The notes under the pieces: model-generated
What the model was told of the DNA's origin: nothing
The model's database searches: none
What the model saw: the letters and a program-made list of their open reading frames with translations, nothing else
Shown: positions 22,846 to 34,299 of the stretch, piece by piece
How the letters are laid out: each line of letters begins with the position of its first letter
How positions within the stretch are numbered: the stretch's first letter is position 1
Assembly: GCA_035048495.1 (NCBI GenBank)
Contig: CM068547.1
Coordinates: 31,687,002 to 31,751,001 of the forward strand
Direction: 5' to 3'
From: Euptelea pleiosperma
Lineage: Eukaryota > Streptophyta > Magnoliopsida > Ranunculales > Eupteleaceae
Length of the DNA stretch: 64,000 bases
Program-made: the position numbers and the translations under genes

Positions 22846-24156
22846 CGAAGCGGAACAACTGAAAATAGCAAGTAGTGGTTCGAAGCCTCACACAGATCTG
22901 AGGATCCTTAGAGGCCCAATATGTGGTGCACCTAGAGCAGTAAAGCCCAAAGAGGTTTGATTTTGGAAAAAAAATCAAAACCCAAAAAGTGGAGAGATCC
23001 GGACGAAAAAATGGAAAATAGGGTTCGGATGGTCAGAAAAATCCGAACCAAGTATATAGCAGTCAGTATGGGTGTTCTGGAGAGGGTGGCTAGGTCAGAG
23101 AGACCTACCATGGTGCCAATCTCAAGAAAATCAAAAACCCAATATTCCGGAGATCGGGCCAATTTTTGGAAACTGTCGTTCCGACGGTCAGAAAATTCTG
23201 AAACGAACTTCTGACAATCCATAGGGGTATTCTGTAGAGAGTGGGTAGGGTAGGAGCACGTAGAAGATGCGAATCTCGAGGAAAACATCAATCTCCAAAA
23301 TCCTTGAAAAATGTTTTGGCCAGAGAACAGTTGAATAGGCTTGAGAATAAGGAACAGACTGGACCTCTGATACCGCTGAAGGAGAAAACTAACCAGGAAA
23401 TTAGAACCTCTGGTGTTTTGCTTTAGGGATGATCCACGGATCACGCAGGAATGCTTTCTGCGATTTCTTCAAAAACTCTCATCGGCTCCAAATACTCACA
23501 TATCCGTCTTAGATCGGAATGGAGGCTCTAATGGACAAAGACAGATGCCCTAGAGCTACCATGCTATGATACCATGTTATTTTTAGATAGAAATAGTAAT
23601 GGAGAAAGAATATAGAGAAAAGAAGATAAATAGTAGAGTTTGAGTATTATTTAATCTCTCTCACTATACATATATATACAAGGGGAAAAAACCTACAAAG
23701 GCAAAACTGTGTGGAGTTAAGTAGTGGGCCCACTTAACTCCCACACGTAATAAAACAAATGGAACATCCCATATGGGAAGTGAGACGCAGCCCACTTATG
23801 ACACCCACGTGGTGGTAATACATAAACTCCAACACAATAGATGGAGGCGATGGCAGCTTATTGCAATGACAACACAGTAGGCGTTTCTTTTAAATTTTTA
23901 TTTTTATTTTTATCTATTTTATTTGTTTTATCTCCTTTGCTACAGCGATGGCAATGGTTATTTGCGAGCAGTATGGGCTTGCTGTAGAATATTTGGGAGT
24001 CACTTGATGAACAACGATGATGATGGTTGGCGATGGTGGCAATGATCTCCGCCATGGACTGTTGTTGAAGCGACAATAGACAAGGTGATGATGGCCATGA
24101 TGGCTTGAGTCGGATGGCACCAAGAGATGTAAGGAATTCGGCTCTTATACCAAATT

Positions 24157-24450
24157 TGTTTATAAATAGGGGACCGTTCTTCAATGTTGATAGTTTGTGG
24201 AATCAACACCACCAAGAAAACAAATTAGAATCAACATACCGCAAGAACTAAAAACGAATTCCGTATTGAACTTAAATCTAAATTGTCTTCGTTACATCCC
24301 TACACACATTTATAGGTTGAAATTCCTAGTTCCTCTCTAACTCAATTCCTACTTATTCAAATCTAAGACAAGACATAAACTAAATCCTAAAGAGACCAAG
24401 TTGGTCTTGGTTTTCTTTCACTATGTTTCCTTATCCTAGAAGGAGAAGTT
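24157..24450 (-). repeat. Gypsy 5' LTR
   Basis: On the minus strand it contains AGTGAAAGAAAACCAAGACC and ATTTGAATAAGTAGGAATTG, and ends ATAAACA before the primer site at 24153. Its complement-matching partner is 14670-14905, in inverted orientation. The first bases expected at an LTR start are missing at 24450. Confidence 0.65.
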
Positions 24451-24542
24451 GGCCCCTTCAAAGTGGTCGTGTCAAAAAGTTAGTTTAGTTGGGTTTATTT
24501 TATTTTGTTACTTTTAAGGTTTGTACAATATGGTATTAAAAC

Positions 24543-26590
24543 TGTCACGCCCCCAAATCCGATATTTGGTCATATCGACCTTTCTCGTATCTTGAGGCGC
24601 GATCTGATCATACAAACGCGCAGTTAAACAAAACTGGTATCACGATGCAGCGGAAATACATCGGATAATTTTTTTTCATTTTGTTTAAACAATCCATAAG
24701 ACGAAACGCACTTCATTGACACATTAATAATATTAGAGGATCTCTCACCTCAAACAAAACCGTAATATGCCCATCCAAAAGAAAACATTGTATATATATC
24801 ATACTCCCAAATACATGTTACTAAACGGTCAAACGACCTACATAACTCATGTATCCTTCTACAAGATAGAAGAATTAAACAAAATATAACATCGTCTCTA
24901 GCACAAGTCTATCAACAGAAATGCTGGAAACATCAGACCAACTTCCCCTTATCCTTTCCTGAAAACAAAACATTTTAAAACGATGAGCTAGGGCCCAGTA
25001 AGTACATTCCTCATGCGTAAAACCACTTAAATCAGCGACTTTTGTTTATTTTAAAACAAATACGATTTGCAAATGAATTTCACATGTAATTCGATAAAAC
25101 TCAATTCTCCATCAATTACTTACGTATAACTTCGAATACTACGATGACTTTCACATAACAGTTAACCTTTCTCTTATCAGAGTACCCGTGACCATTTCTA
25201 TACAGTCAAACTATCAATTCTGATGTATTCAGTACCAACATTCCATCGGTCCTAGTGTACGATGTCAACACTTCTGGTCCACAAGTAAACTCCATAACGT
25301 GCACACTAATTGTTTCATTAGATATCCTCTCTTCGGGTTCCTTAATTTTCTCTAGGTATAAATACCCGAGGGGTCTCATGAATGAGACAACGCCTCTTCT
25401 TTAGGGGACTGGAACCCTAAGGGGTTTTAAGGAAATAAGACAACGCCTGATACTTTAGGGGACTAAAACCCCAAGGGGTCTCAAAGAAATGAGACAACGC
25501 CTAATTCCAACTAATCTGATATTCCACATTCCCAATCACGTTCTTATTCATGTCCTTAATCGTATTTATATGCATAAAATAATAATGTTTGTAGAAACAT
25601 CTTTACATGCATAACATTCATATTTTTGCATTTTGAAATTAAAAATAAGAACATTTAAGCCCTATTAATATCTTAGAAAGCGAATACATAAAACGGATGA
25701 AAAACGCATATATCTCATTTTAAATGAATTTGAGCATGACTTCATCCAACTAAATAGATTACACATGTCATCATCTATCATAATTTCATGCTTTTAAGAT
25801 TACAAGAAATTATCAACGCATTTACACATTTTATGTGGAAAATACAAGAATTGGGATTTTTCTTTGCTAAAATTTAACAGATAACAAGAATAACATTTTC
25901 AGACATTTTTCCCAAAAATAATAGAATTTTCTAGAATTTTTCTACAATATTCTGTGAATTTTCTACTATTTCGAAAAAAAATAAAAATAATATTTATAAG
26001 TACATAAATAATTAATCAATTAATTAATTAAATAAATGCATAAAATAAATAACTATGTACTTACAAGTGAATACGCTAGAATCCTAAATCCTTGTACCTC
26101 ATACGATGCGAATCTCGAGGTAGCACGTATCTCGAGGTAGTAGGCCTCACAAAAACTTTTCAAAGGACTTCCTGAATATTTTCAGGAATTCCTAGGAATT
26201 TTCTAGAATTTCTTCTAGTTGAGGGATTTTTTTGCAAATATTCTTACCTCAGGGGTTAGAACGCAAATACCAAAATTGATGTAATTTTCTCAAGGCATGG
26301 CTTTGTATTTATAGAGGTTGAAAACTCAGAATTTTTCATTCTTATCTGATGTAGAACTATAATTTTGAAAATTGTCTTTTTTTTTTTCAAATTTTATATT
26401 TTTGATATCAAACTATATCTTTAAAATGTTGCCCAGAACTAAACGCAATAACTTTTAACTCGCACGTCCGATTTGGACAAACTTGATACCGATAGAAAGC
26501 TATTGTTGAGACCTTTAAAATGGCATACATATAATGTTCAAAGTATTATAAAAAGTCTACTATAATATTGCTAGAAATAGGGTCATTACA
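24543..26590 (+). mobile_element. Solo LTR, about 2.05 kb, TSD AAAAC
   Basis: It begins TGTCACGCCCCCAAATCCG and ends GGGTCATTACA, with the 5-bp duplication AAAAC at 24538-24542 and 26591-26595. TGTCACGCCCC starts are common in plant gypsy LTRs. Inside, near 25370-25505, a unit of about 54 bp containing GAGACAACGCCT and GGGGACT is repeated about 2.5 times. No internal domain is present, so it is the product of LTR-LTR recombination. It sits in the primer-site region of family A copy 2. Confidence 0.85.
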
Positions 26591-27125
26591 AAAACACTCT
26601 CCTGGGCTGAAGATTGTGGGCTCAAGGGAAGAGTGGAATGTTGTGATTGCCAAAAGTTGGGAGGAAAACTCCTTCGAAGCAAGTATTGGGAGGAAGACTT
26701 CCTTGAAGTGGTTACCTTTGTCTTTATGACATGGAGAACTTTCATTGTTCATATACAAGATTTTAAGATGATTGTGCTTAATGGATGATTTTAGACATTA
26801 GTCAACATTGAGGACAAGGTTCTTTTAAGGGTTGGAATGTTATAATCCCCTTCTGAAGGCAAACTTTTTTAGAAAGTAGAATATGAATTTAATTACGTCG
26901 GAATAAATTCAATTAGATTTGATTATGATTTAATTGATGTTGGTTTCCTTGTAAGTGCTAGAAAAACTTATAAATAAGAGAGTTGGGTTAAGGAGAAAAG
27001 AAGGAAAAGATATACGAGTTCTAAAGGACGCATTCCCCCATGATAAGGCATTATAAGGACGTTGCCCCCCTTGAAGTGGCCGTATCAATAAAACTATGTT
27101 AGTTAAGGTTTCTTTTATTTTGTTA
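26591..27125 (+). mobile_element. Family A element (copy 2), internal part and 3' LTR
   Basis: Internal sequence (CTGGGCTGAAGATTGTGGGCTC, GGAAGAGTGGAATGTTGTGATT) matches 4550-4600. GATTTTAGACATTAGTCAACATTGAGGACAAGG matches 4945-4980. The 3' LTR (26838-27125) begins TGTTATAATCCCC. It continues the element split at 14668/24451. Confidence 0.75.
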
Positions 27126-27149
27126 CCAAAAGTTGGGAGGAAAACTCCT

Positions 27150-27471
27150 TCACAGTAGAGGAACGCTGCTTGGGCAATTTAACTATATCAGAAATTGCAA
27201 TATTTAAGCAAGGAGAAATACTATGAGAGAATATTATGCAACAATGTTGAATTTTATAAAGACGCGAGTTCTATGATCCTTTGCTTTTGTGTGCCCTTAT
27301 TGAGGCACAGCAAAAGAGTTTGGAGACCAGATATATTATTGGTTGATTACATGATCTCAATCCTGAGTATGATAAAAATGTGTAGAGATTTTGTCTCAAG
27401 AGACCTTGCCATTACCATCCAGTCTTTTTATTCTCTAGGAGGTTGAGTCCTAAGTTATCGATCCTCTTATG
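27150..27471 (+). pseudogene. Ty1/copia gag remnant (copy 2)
   Basis: Closely matches 8525-8850 (GAGGAACGCTGCTTGGGC, GGTTGATTACATGATCTC, CAGTCTTTTTATTCTCTAGG). Multiple stops. It is part of the duplicated B3 locus rather than an independent insertion. Confidence 0.6.
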
Positions 27472-27479
27472 AGCGTTAT

Positions 27480-28263
27480 TAGGGTGCAACTTGGGCGGGC
27501 TCAACCTGACATTGGGCTCGGGTTGGGTTGGCCCCTTCAGTACCCAGGTTGGGCTCAGGCCTAGATTTTGACAACCCGATCAAAATCGGGTTGGGTTCGG
27601 GCTGAGGCTTTGGGCAACCCGACCCAACCCAAATATAAATGTATATATTTTGCTAATGTGTTTCACCCTTCCCTCACGGTATTACTTTGCTAACGGTCAC
27701 CCAGGAGTATTTAGCCTTGCAAGGTGGTCCTTGCTAATTCACACGGGATTCCACGTGCCCCATGCTACTCGGGTCAGAGCGTAAGCTAGTGATGCTTTCG
27801 GCTACTGGACTCTCGCCATCTAGGGTGCAGCACTCCACTGCTTCGCCTAGCAGCACGACACTTGTATTGCTCTCCCACAACCCCGTTTTCACGGTTTAGG
27901 CTGCTCCCATTTCGCTCGCCGCTACTACGGGAATTGCTTTTGCTTTCTTTTCCTCTGGCTACTAAGATGTTTCAGTTCGCCAGGTTGTCTCTTGCCTACC
28001 CATGGATTTAGCAGCAGTTCGAAAGGTTGACCTATTCGGGAATCTGTTTCATGTAGCCTGGCAAGGAAACCAACCTTTCCTAGCAATAAAAAATAAAAAA
28101 ATTGAGTAATCTACCAATCCGACTAACCCGATTGGGTTGGGCTCGGGCTGGAAATTCTAGGCCTAAACTCGGGTTGGGTTGGACTTGGGCTCACAACCTT
28201 GAAGATTGGGTTGCGCTTGGGTTGACCCCAAACCCGACCCAACCCGCCCGAGTTGCAGCCCTA
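27480..28263 (+). mobile_element. hAT-like MITE carrying plastid DNA
   Basis: Starts TAGGGTGCAACTTGGGCGGG and ends CCCGCCCGAGTTGCAGCCCTA, an imperfect inverted repeat. The adjacent octamers AGCGTTAT (27472-27479) and AGCATTAG (28264-28271) agree at 6 of 8 positions. Copy 1 of the locus has an uninterrupted AGCGCTAT there. TAGGG termini and 8-bp duplications are hAT features. Internal GGGTTGGG-rich arms flank the plastid segment at 27660-28045. Confidence 0.65.
27660..28045 (-). rRNA. rrn23 (fragment): Plastid 23S rRNA fragment (NUPT)
   Basis: On the minus strand this reads as the 5' portion of chloroplast 23S rRNA, corresponding roughly to E. coli positions 150-490. It includes GAAACATCTTAGTAGCCAGAGG, GTAGTAGCGGCGAGCGAAAT and GGTGACCG, ending near CCGTGAGGGAAGGGTGAAA. 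It is a nuclear insertion of plastid DNA, not a functional rRNA gene, as both ends break off into GGGTTGGG repeat DNA. A few substitutions from the plastid consensus suggest moderate age. Some bacterial 23S is similar, but the overall match in memory is to plastids. Confidence 0.88.
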
Positions 28264-28729
28264 AGCATTAGTGGAGATAATACTTCTTCAACCTTATCCT
28301 AGCTAACCTAATCTGATCCAATCCAAGTTGGGTTTGGGTTGATTGATTAGTAACTTAGGTTGCGCACCTTAGGCCCGAGCTCAAGTTGGGCTGGACTTGG
28401 GTTGAGAGGTCTCAAACATGGGTTGGCCTCCAAACCTACCCAACCTGGTGCACCTTTTGTCGTGTGGTGGGGGAAATGTTGAACCTCTTCATCCACTGTC
28501 TTGTTGCAGATCATGTTGGTGTCTTTTCCAAAGTTATTATAGCTGCATGTGCTTTGTCTGAGAGGCTTACCAGGACCAATGCTACGAGCTTCCGGAATCC
28601 AATTGGATCTTCATAAAGTTGACCTTGCGTGGATGAACCTTGCGGATTAACATGAGCAGAGGCTCCTGTCATAATGAATCCTGCGAAATAGGGGACTTCA
28701 CTAAGTCCAAGAAGGAATCCGGCATCACC

Positions 28730-29650
28730 CAATAACTAAGGAATCCGCCCAAACCTCCTTAGCCACATCGCAATGTAAAAGAAGATGATTGACTGATTCT
28801 CCACTGTGTCGGCACATCCAACAATAGTCCACAATAATTAATCCTCTAATCCGTAAATGGTCCACTATCATAATCTTATTCAGAGAGGCTTCCCAAATGA
28901 AGAAGGCAACTTTAGAGGGGACTTTAGAACTCCAAACGGAAGAAGCAGGGAAGATGGCCCCATCAGTCGAGTGTCAAACATCATAGAATGAATTTACCGA
29001 GAACAATCCTCTTTTATCTCATATCCACACCCGTTTGTCCTGGCCCGATGGCGTGAGACGGACATCGTGCAAACGAAGAAACAGTTTACAAAGGGGCTCG
29101 ACCTCCCAATCATTGAGATTTCTTCTGAAACCAAAGTCCCATCCTACAACCTCCCCCACCTAGAGTGAGCACAATCCTGGATGGACCATTCTTTCCTCTC
29201 CGATAAAGAGTAAAGCTCAGGAAAATCAACTCTGAGAGGTGCCTCCACACACCAAAGGTCTTCCCAGAATCTTATCATGTTACTAGATCTAGCCGCATAA
29301 CGAACGCCCCTATCAAAATCTTTGGTATTCTTAGCAATGCCCCTCCACAGTCCACACACTATATCCATACGCAATACGGACCGTTCTGCTCACCCAGCCG
29401 AAAGAAGAAACCCCAGATTTACCTGCAATGACCTCCGTCCACGGACTGGAGAGCTACTCCCCGAACCTCCAAATCCATTTGCTCAGAAGGGCCTGGTTCA
29501 TAGCTTTAAGGTTCTTGGTCCCCAAACCCCCTTTCCCTTTGGTCTTACACACGATATTCCAACTAACCAAATGCATCTTCCGATCCCCTTCCCTACGACT
29601 CCATAGGAAATCCCTCATCTTCTTCTCCAAAGTCTTAGCTACACTACTCA
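28730..29650 (-). pseudogene. LINE ORF2 C-terminal remnant (zf-RVT region)
   Basis: Minus-strand pieces typical of plant LINE reverse transcriptases downstream of the RT core: MRDFLWSRREGDRKMHLVSW, KGGLGTKNLKAMNQALLSKW, SSNMIRFWEDLW, and the zf-RVT box SKVPSKVAFFIWEASLNK followed by RGLIIVDYCWMCRHSGESVN and HLLLHCDVAKEVWADS, then WVMPDSFLDL. Stops and frameshifts make it a dead 5'-truncated copy. It is present only in the second B3 locus copy, so it inserted after the duplication or was lost from copy 1. Confidence 0.85.
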
Positions 29651-29669
29651 GAATAGAGAAAATGGACCG

Positions 29670-30758
29670 ACATTCTAAGAAGGTGAAGATCCTAGCACCT
29701 CTTCAAGGAATCATATTAAAGACAAGACGGAATCTCCTCCTAGCTTTTTTTTTTGTTTCGCATGAGGTCTCCATCATTGATAATGTCCTATTAATCTATG
29801 AGGAATAAAATTAATTGTTATCTTGAACGTCCTAGCCCTTTTCCAAGGAATCAAATTATGTAGTAATCTTGTTTCCTGTCTATTTTTGTTTTTGAGTGAT
29901 TCCTCTCTTAGATTTTGTTAGGTAAAAATGGGCTGACATTCTAATAAGGTGAAGATCCTAGCACATCTTCAGGAATCATATTAAAGACAAGAAGGAATCT
30001 CCTCCTAGCTTGTTTTTTTGTTCCAAATGAGGTCTCCATCACTGATAATGTCCTATTAATCTATAAGGAATAAAATTAATCGTTATCTTGTTGCCTGCCT
30101 GCTCCTGATCGAGCTGATTTTATGGATGTTTTTAATTGGATAGTGGGTTCCCATCGATAACCATGGGATAGATGGACCCAAACCAAATGAAGACTCCAAG
30201 ACTTGTGTGTGTGTGTGTGTGTGTGTGTGGCATAAATTTCAACGCATGCATTCTTGTAATTTTCTGTTTAAACACACACACACCCACATGAGGCACATAA
30301 ATTCCCATGCATGCATTTCTTGTAACTTTCTGTTTAAACACACACACATACATGCACACACACACACACACACAAGAAACTTAGGTACATTTTCTCAAGT
30401 TCCCACAAACACACACACACAGATTTAGGTATTTTAATTCTGAAAAAAACACTCATTGAGATTGTGTTTACATGTACTTCCTCTGAGTATCTATTCAAGG
30501 GTTTAAATGATAATATTGTGATTTTTTTTTACCTTGTGCAACGTTTCTTCCATTACATAGAATGATGATTGAGGTTCAGCAACTCAAATTGAAAATTTAG
30601 CTGGTGGGATGCCTCAAACACTTGTAGAATCCACTTTTTGATTGGCCAATTTTTTTTTTTTGCAACTTTCTATGATTTTCTTGCTTGCTTGATTATCTAA
30701 ATTTAAGCATCTTAGTTATCAAAAACAAAATAAAATGATTTTGAGTATATTTTTGCAG
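29670..30758. other. Repeats upstream of B3 copy 2
   Basis: A block of about 160 bp (GGTGAAGATCCTAGCAC...GGAATAAAATTAATTGTTATCTTG) occurs twice, near 29680 and 29945, and once in copy 1 near 9640. TG/CA dinucleotide runs lie at 30204-30228, 30353-30374 and 30408-30420. A 60-70 bp block ending TTTCTGTTTAAACACACACAC is repeated at 30229 and 30292. Confidence 0.6.
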
Positions 30759-32252
30759 ACGGATCCTTTGGCAAGTGATTCCAACATTCATTGTGAACAT
30801 TTGGGATTCTCCCGAGAAAGAATCAGTCTTCCCTCCAAAGAAGAAAATGATGAAGGTTGTACATATACATTTTTCAAAGATTAAACGGGCTTTAGGATTG
30901 AAATGCTTCATAATATGGAGTGTTAAAGTTGGAGATTGTGGCCTAATTCCACTGGAATCTTTCTTTTCTGTTTTGGCAGGTAAGGCGAAGCATGATCCAC
31001 AAACACATGGTTGCAACACACAACACCATCCGACTCAGCTAGGAGCCCAACCGCAGTTGGAGCATACCGAGACTGTAGAGGAAGATGAATTTTGGCCGCT
31101 TTCAGCAAAGCCTTACTTTCATTGCATTCTTGCAAAATCACATGTTAGTTCCAGATATCAGATGGTAAGTACATGTTAAACTTCCATAAGAATTAGTTTT
31201 TAAGTAATCGCCAAATGGACCATAAAAGAACAATCCACCGATAACATACCCGTACCATTAATGCAATATGTACGGGCGGTGGTTGTGGAATCCACCATTC
31301 AATTGGTGCCCACCTGGGAGATCTCCTACACTAAAGATTTGATTCGACCAGATGGTCCTATCCAAGTTATTTCATTCTTTTTGTTTTGAATGTAAAAAAT
31401 GGTATGGTTAAAAGGTCCAGACAGAAATGGATAGACCCGATGGTTAGGATCATCCAACCAGGTTGCCTAGGATATAGTTGCTAGTAGGTCTCATAATCTT
31501 GAAAGTGTGAACTACAAGTCTGTTGGTAGACCATCGTGTCCATTCTTAACCAGTACCTTAGATTTCCTTCGTAACTTATTGATTAATGGGTACAAAGTAT
31601 TATTCTGTTTATGCATTTGGCAGCTGGTTGCACACAAGGGGAATGATCATAAGAGATAAAGACTGTGGGGGGATTACTTGATGTATCATCAATATCAACA
31701 TTCAGAACCCCCTTTTTCTTGGGTGAAAATGGTGGAGACTAACAAAGGTTGCATTGGTTTGGTGATAGGATCCACCCTTTCACTCAATGAAAGAGCCAGC
31801 ATTATCAACACCATTAGTAACCGATGTTACGATTGTCATTCCCTATCTTTTTACTTGTAAGAGAGTATTGATTGGTAGACAGATATTACATTTGTATTTG
31901 TGGACATTATCTTAACACAGTAAGCTTAAATTATTTTTATTTATAGGTGGTTCCACCAAAAATGCATTCATCACTTCCTCAAGTTGAGGTTCCAGTGGTT
32001 CTTTCTTGTCGGAACAAGAGCTGGGAGATGAAATACTATGGGGATCGTAGCTACAAACGGTTCGACCCCGGCTGGAGAAAATTTGCTAATGATAACAACC
32101 TCAAGGTCGGAGATGGATGCGTCTTTGAACTCATGGAGAATAACAATGAGGGTCTCAAGTTCAGAGTGCAAATTCTCAGTGGTGAGATCCCATCTGAATT
32201 CATTGACAGAGTTGATGGTAATAGTTCAAATACTCCTATCATAATTGAATAG
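30759..32252 (+). CDS. B3-domain protein (REM/VRN1-like), copy 2, three 3' exons
   Basis: Exons 30759-30855, 30980-31164 and 31947-32252 (TAG) have consensus borders (AG before 30759; GTTGTA, TTTTGGCAG, GTAAGT, TTTATAG) and matching phases. The product has an acidic linker followed by a complete-looking B3 domain: FWPLSAKPYFHCILAKSHVS, SRYQMVVPPKMHSSLPQ, VPVVLSCRNKSWEMKYYG, RKFANDNNLKVGDGCVFELM and KFRVQILSGEIPSEF. SHVSSRYQ is the usual DNA-contacting loop and is retained here, unlike copy 1. No ATG precedes exon 1 in frame within the exon, so a start must come from upstream, possibly 14359. All three exons are open, which argues against a dead gene, but expression is unknown. Confidence 0.78.
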
Positions 32253-32944
32253 GATCTCCTGTACAAGAACTTTTGCCGGTAACTATTCTAACAAACAAAA
32301 TTAGTTTTTTTTTTCCTTCTAATAAGTAAATTGAAAATATTTCATGATTGGACTCCTCCAAACACCAATATATGAACAGACCACCACCTGTAAGCTTTAT
32401 TGTTCTACATGTCTATGTTTGGCTCCAGACTGTAAGGTTATAACTCTTTCCATTAATCTCTAATGGATGAAGCCCCATTCATGAGATGGCTCACTGATTG
32501 AATTGTTCGGTTGGATGAGACGGTTCAACGCATTTATGATATGGGAATAGGGTTTCTTGAGGATTGACAGGCTTGAGCTTACCCAAAAAAAAAAAAAGAG
32601 GATCAAGGCCTGTCAGGAATTTCTCAGCCTGAGAGTCCACTTGGCTTAACCCATTAGTGATCTTATACCAAATCCAGCCCAAAACCCATCATAGATTAGA
32701 GCTTATCTGACTGTTTGGCTGCAGGGGAATAAGGTCTGTTGCCTGATCCACAAGATGATATGATTTTGCATGTAGTGGAATGGAAGAATGTACTAAATGT
32801 AATACCCAGAATCTCTTATCCATGCAGCCAATTGCACCCTTTAAAACTTGTAATGTTCGGTGCTCTCAGTTGGGCCTGTTCACACTATGGATCTTCACCT
32901 TCCACGTGTGAAGGATGGACAGCAGAATCGTTGTGAATGATGAG
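32253..32944. other. 3' flank of B3 copy 2
   Basis: Non-coding; patches match 11465-12450. No gene was seen. Confidence 0.5.
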
Positions 32945-33505
32945 CATGGACCTACATACCAAAAAACATCCGGATTAGTGATATTTAACCTTTGGATCTG
33001 AGTAACCCAATTAATTCTCAAAACCCACGGTTAAAAATAAATCACAAATACTACTCTAATCTAATGGATATAAATTACTAATTAAGCTGAATTTTGGTAT
33101 GTAGATCCAGCTAGGGATGGGCCGAAGATCCATGTGGTCAATGATCTCTATGAGTATGCCACGTGTCTTGTACCGTGGTTCCTCATCATCGTTGATAAAG
33201 GATGTCATCATCAAAGTTCTACTCTTTGGTCTACTGGGCTTCAAAACTACCCTAGACGAACTCTTAAGTACTTCTCAAGCAATTCAGTGATCTTAAACCT
33301 TTAGATCTTTATACCGAAAAATAATGCTCAAAATCTACGGTTAAAAATCAACCCATGAAAATGACTCCAATTGAATGCTTAGAAATCACTAATCAGGCTG
33401 ATTTTTTTTGCACATGGGTCTAACTCTAACTAGGGATGGGCCAAACATCGATACGGTCATTAATCTCTAAGAATGTGCCACATGCTTCCACGTGTAAAAG
33501 TTGAA
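32945..33505 (+). mobile_element. Two degraded foldback MITEs, CCCACAATATGAGCC family
   Basis: Blocks at about 32945-33175 and 33270-33500 carry ATTAGTGAT, AACCCATGAAAATGACT, AATCACTAATCAGGCTGATTTTT and terminal GGGATGGGCC..CATC..GGTCA..GTGCCAC words of the family. The left ends are missing. Confidence 0.5.
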
Positions 33506-33592
33506 TGCAAGTAAGGATGTTTTAGTCCTTTCATATTTTATCTTTTTAATCTCTTTAAGAACTTGATTTTATTTTGGAAAAAGATGTAACAA

Positions 33593-33943
33593 GGTATGCC
33601 TGGAACTGTTGCAAATGCGGAAGCACGATTTTTGTTACTCACCACTGTCATCTGGGCCCACTGACCGCATGGATGTTTATCCCAAAAATCACCCTGATTG
33701 GTAATCTATAACCATTTGATTTTAGCACTTTTTAAAGCGTTCTTATAGCCATTGAATGCAACCATTTTTTTAATACTAAAATCAACGGCTAAAAATCATC
33801 AAACAAGCTGATTTTTGGTATGAATGTCTACTAAGGGGTGGGCTACTAAACATCCATGCGGTCAATGGGCCCAGATGGCAGCGGTGACTACCAAAAATGC
33901 CGCTTCCCCATTTGAAAAGATCTCAGGTATACCTTGTTACATC
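33593..33943 (+). mobile_element. Foldback MITE, GATGTAACAAGGTAT family (copy 2)
   Basis: Ends GATGTAACAAGGTATGCCTGG and CTCAGGTATACCTTGTTACATC. Interior as in 13681-14069. It occupies the equivalent place downstream of B3 copy 2 and may be ancestral to the duplication. Confidence 0.75.
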
Positions 33944-34299
33944 ACGTGACCATATCTTTTCGGTGTCTGCATGTGAGGCACGTGTCCATCCAAGGGGTAA
34001 CTAAGATTTAGGCTGCACATGTTGATTGACGGACCCCACTTAACAATACCCGAGGAAAATATGGTCTCGTTTTTTTCTGTCCGTACCGCGTGCACAAGCC
34101 ATCAGCATGACCACTCAATCTCATCTTACTATAGCAAAGGAACCGTTACTTGGATTTTGCCGTCTATTTCGGAGATCTCCGGTTAAGATCCGAAACATCT
34201 GACCTGCAGATATAGCCGACACAATCAAGAAATTAAATTTGTTAAATATTCCATGTAATGAGGAGAATTATGCTCTAAAACACTCATCCAAATCAACTA

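Larger units (their letters stand above)
17784..23834 (-). mobile_element. Complete Ty1/copia retrotransposon with TSD CAATA
   Basis: Both ends are flanked by CAATA (17779-17783 and 23835-23839). The 5' LTR is 23575-23834 and begins TGTTGGAGTTTATG on the minus strand; the primer site TGGTATCATAGCATGG follows (23574-23559). The 3' LTR is 17784-18101, preceded by polypurine AACTTGAGGGGGAG. The 3' LTR is 58 bp longer because of a purine-rich insert near 17845-17905, and its first bases are TATTGG instead of TGTTGG. It inserted into the gag region of the gypsy element. Confidence 0.92.
14670..24450 (-). mobile_element. Ty3/gypsy retrotransposon, rearranged, hosting a copia element
   Basis: On the minus strand: LTR (24450-24157), degenerate tRNA-Met primer site (24153-24140, TTGGTATAAGAGCC), gag start, then after the nested copia element (17784-23834) the rest of gag, protease and part of reverse transcriptase (to 14906). 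The low-coordinate LTR piece (14670-14905) is homologous to the other LTR but inverted relative to it and abuts the RT directly, so RNase H and integrase are gone. Flanks GAGGT/GAAGT could be an imperfect 5-bp duplication. The element splits the family A LTR. Confidence 0.65.

Noticed and set aside
27660..28045. Functional 23S rRNA gene or bacterial contamination
   Set aside because: Only part of the gene, truncated on both sides within nuclear repeat DNA, and located inside a MITE.
29322..29808. Plus-strand open frames of 94 and 126 codons
   Set aside because: Antisense shadows of the LINE remnant.
30132..30428. Cys/Val- and Thr/His-rich open frames
   Set aside because: Produced by TG/CA dinucleotide repeats.
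30775..31179. 134-codon plus-strand open frame
   Set aside because: Same intron read-through as in copy 1; exon 2 shares its frame but exon 1 does not.
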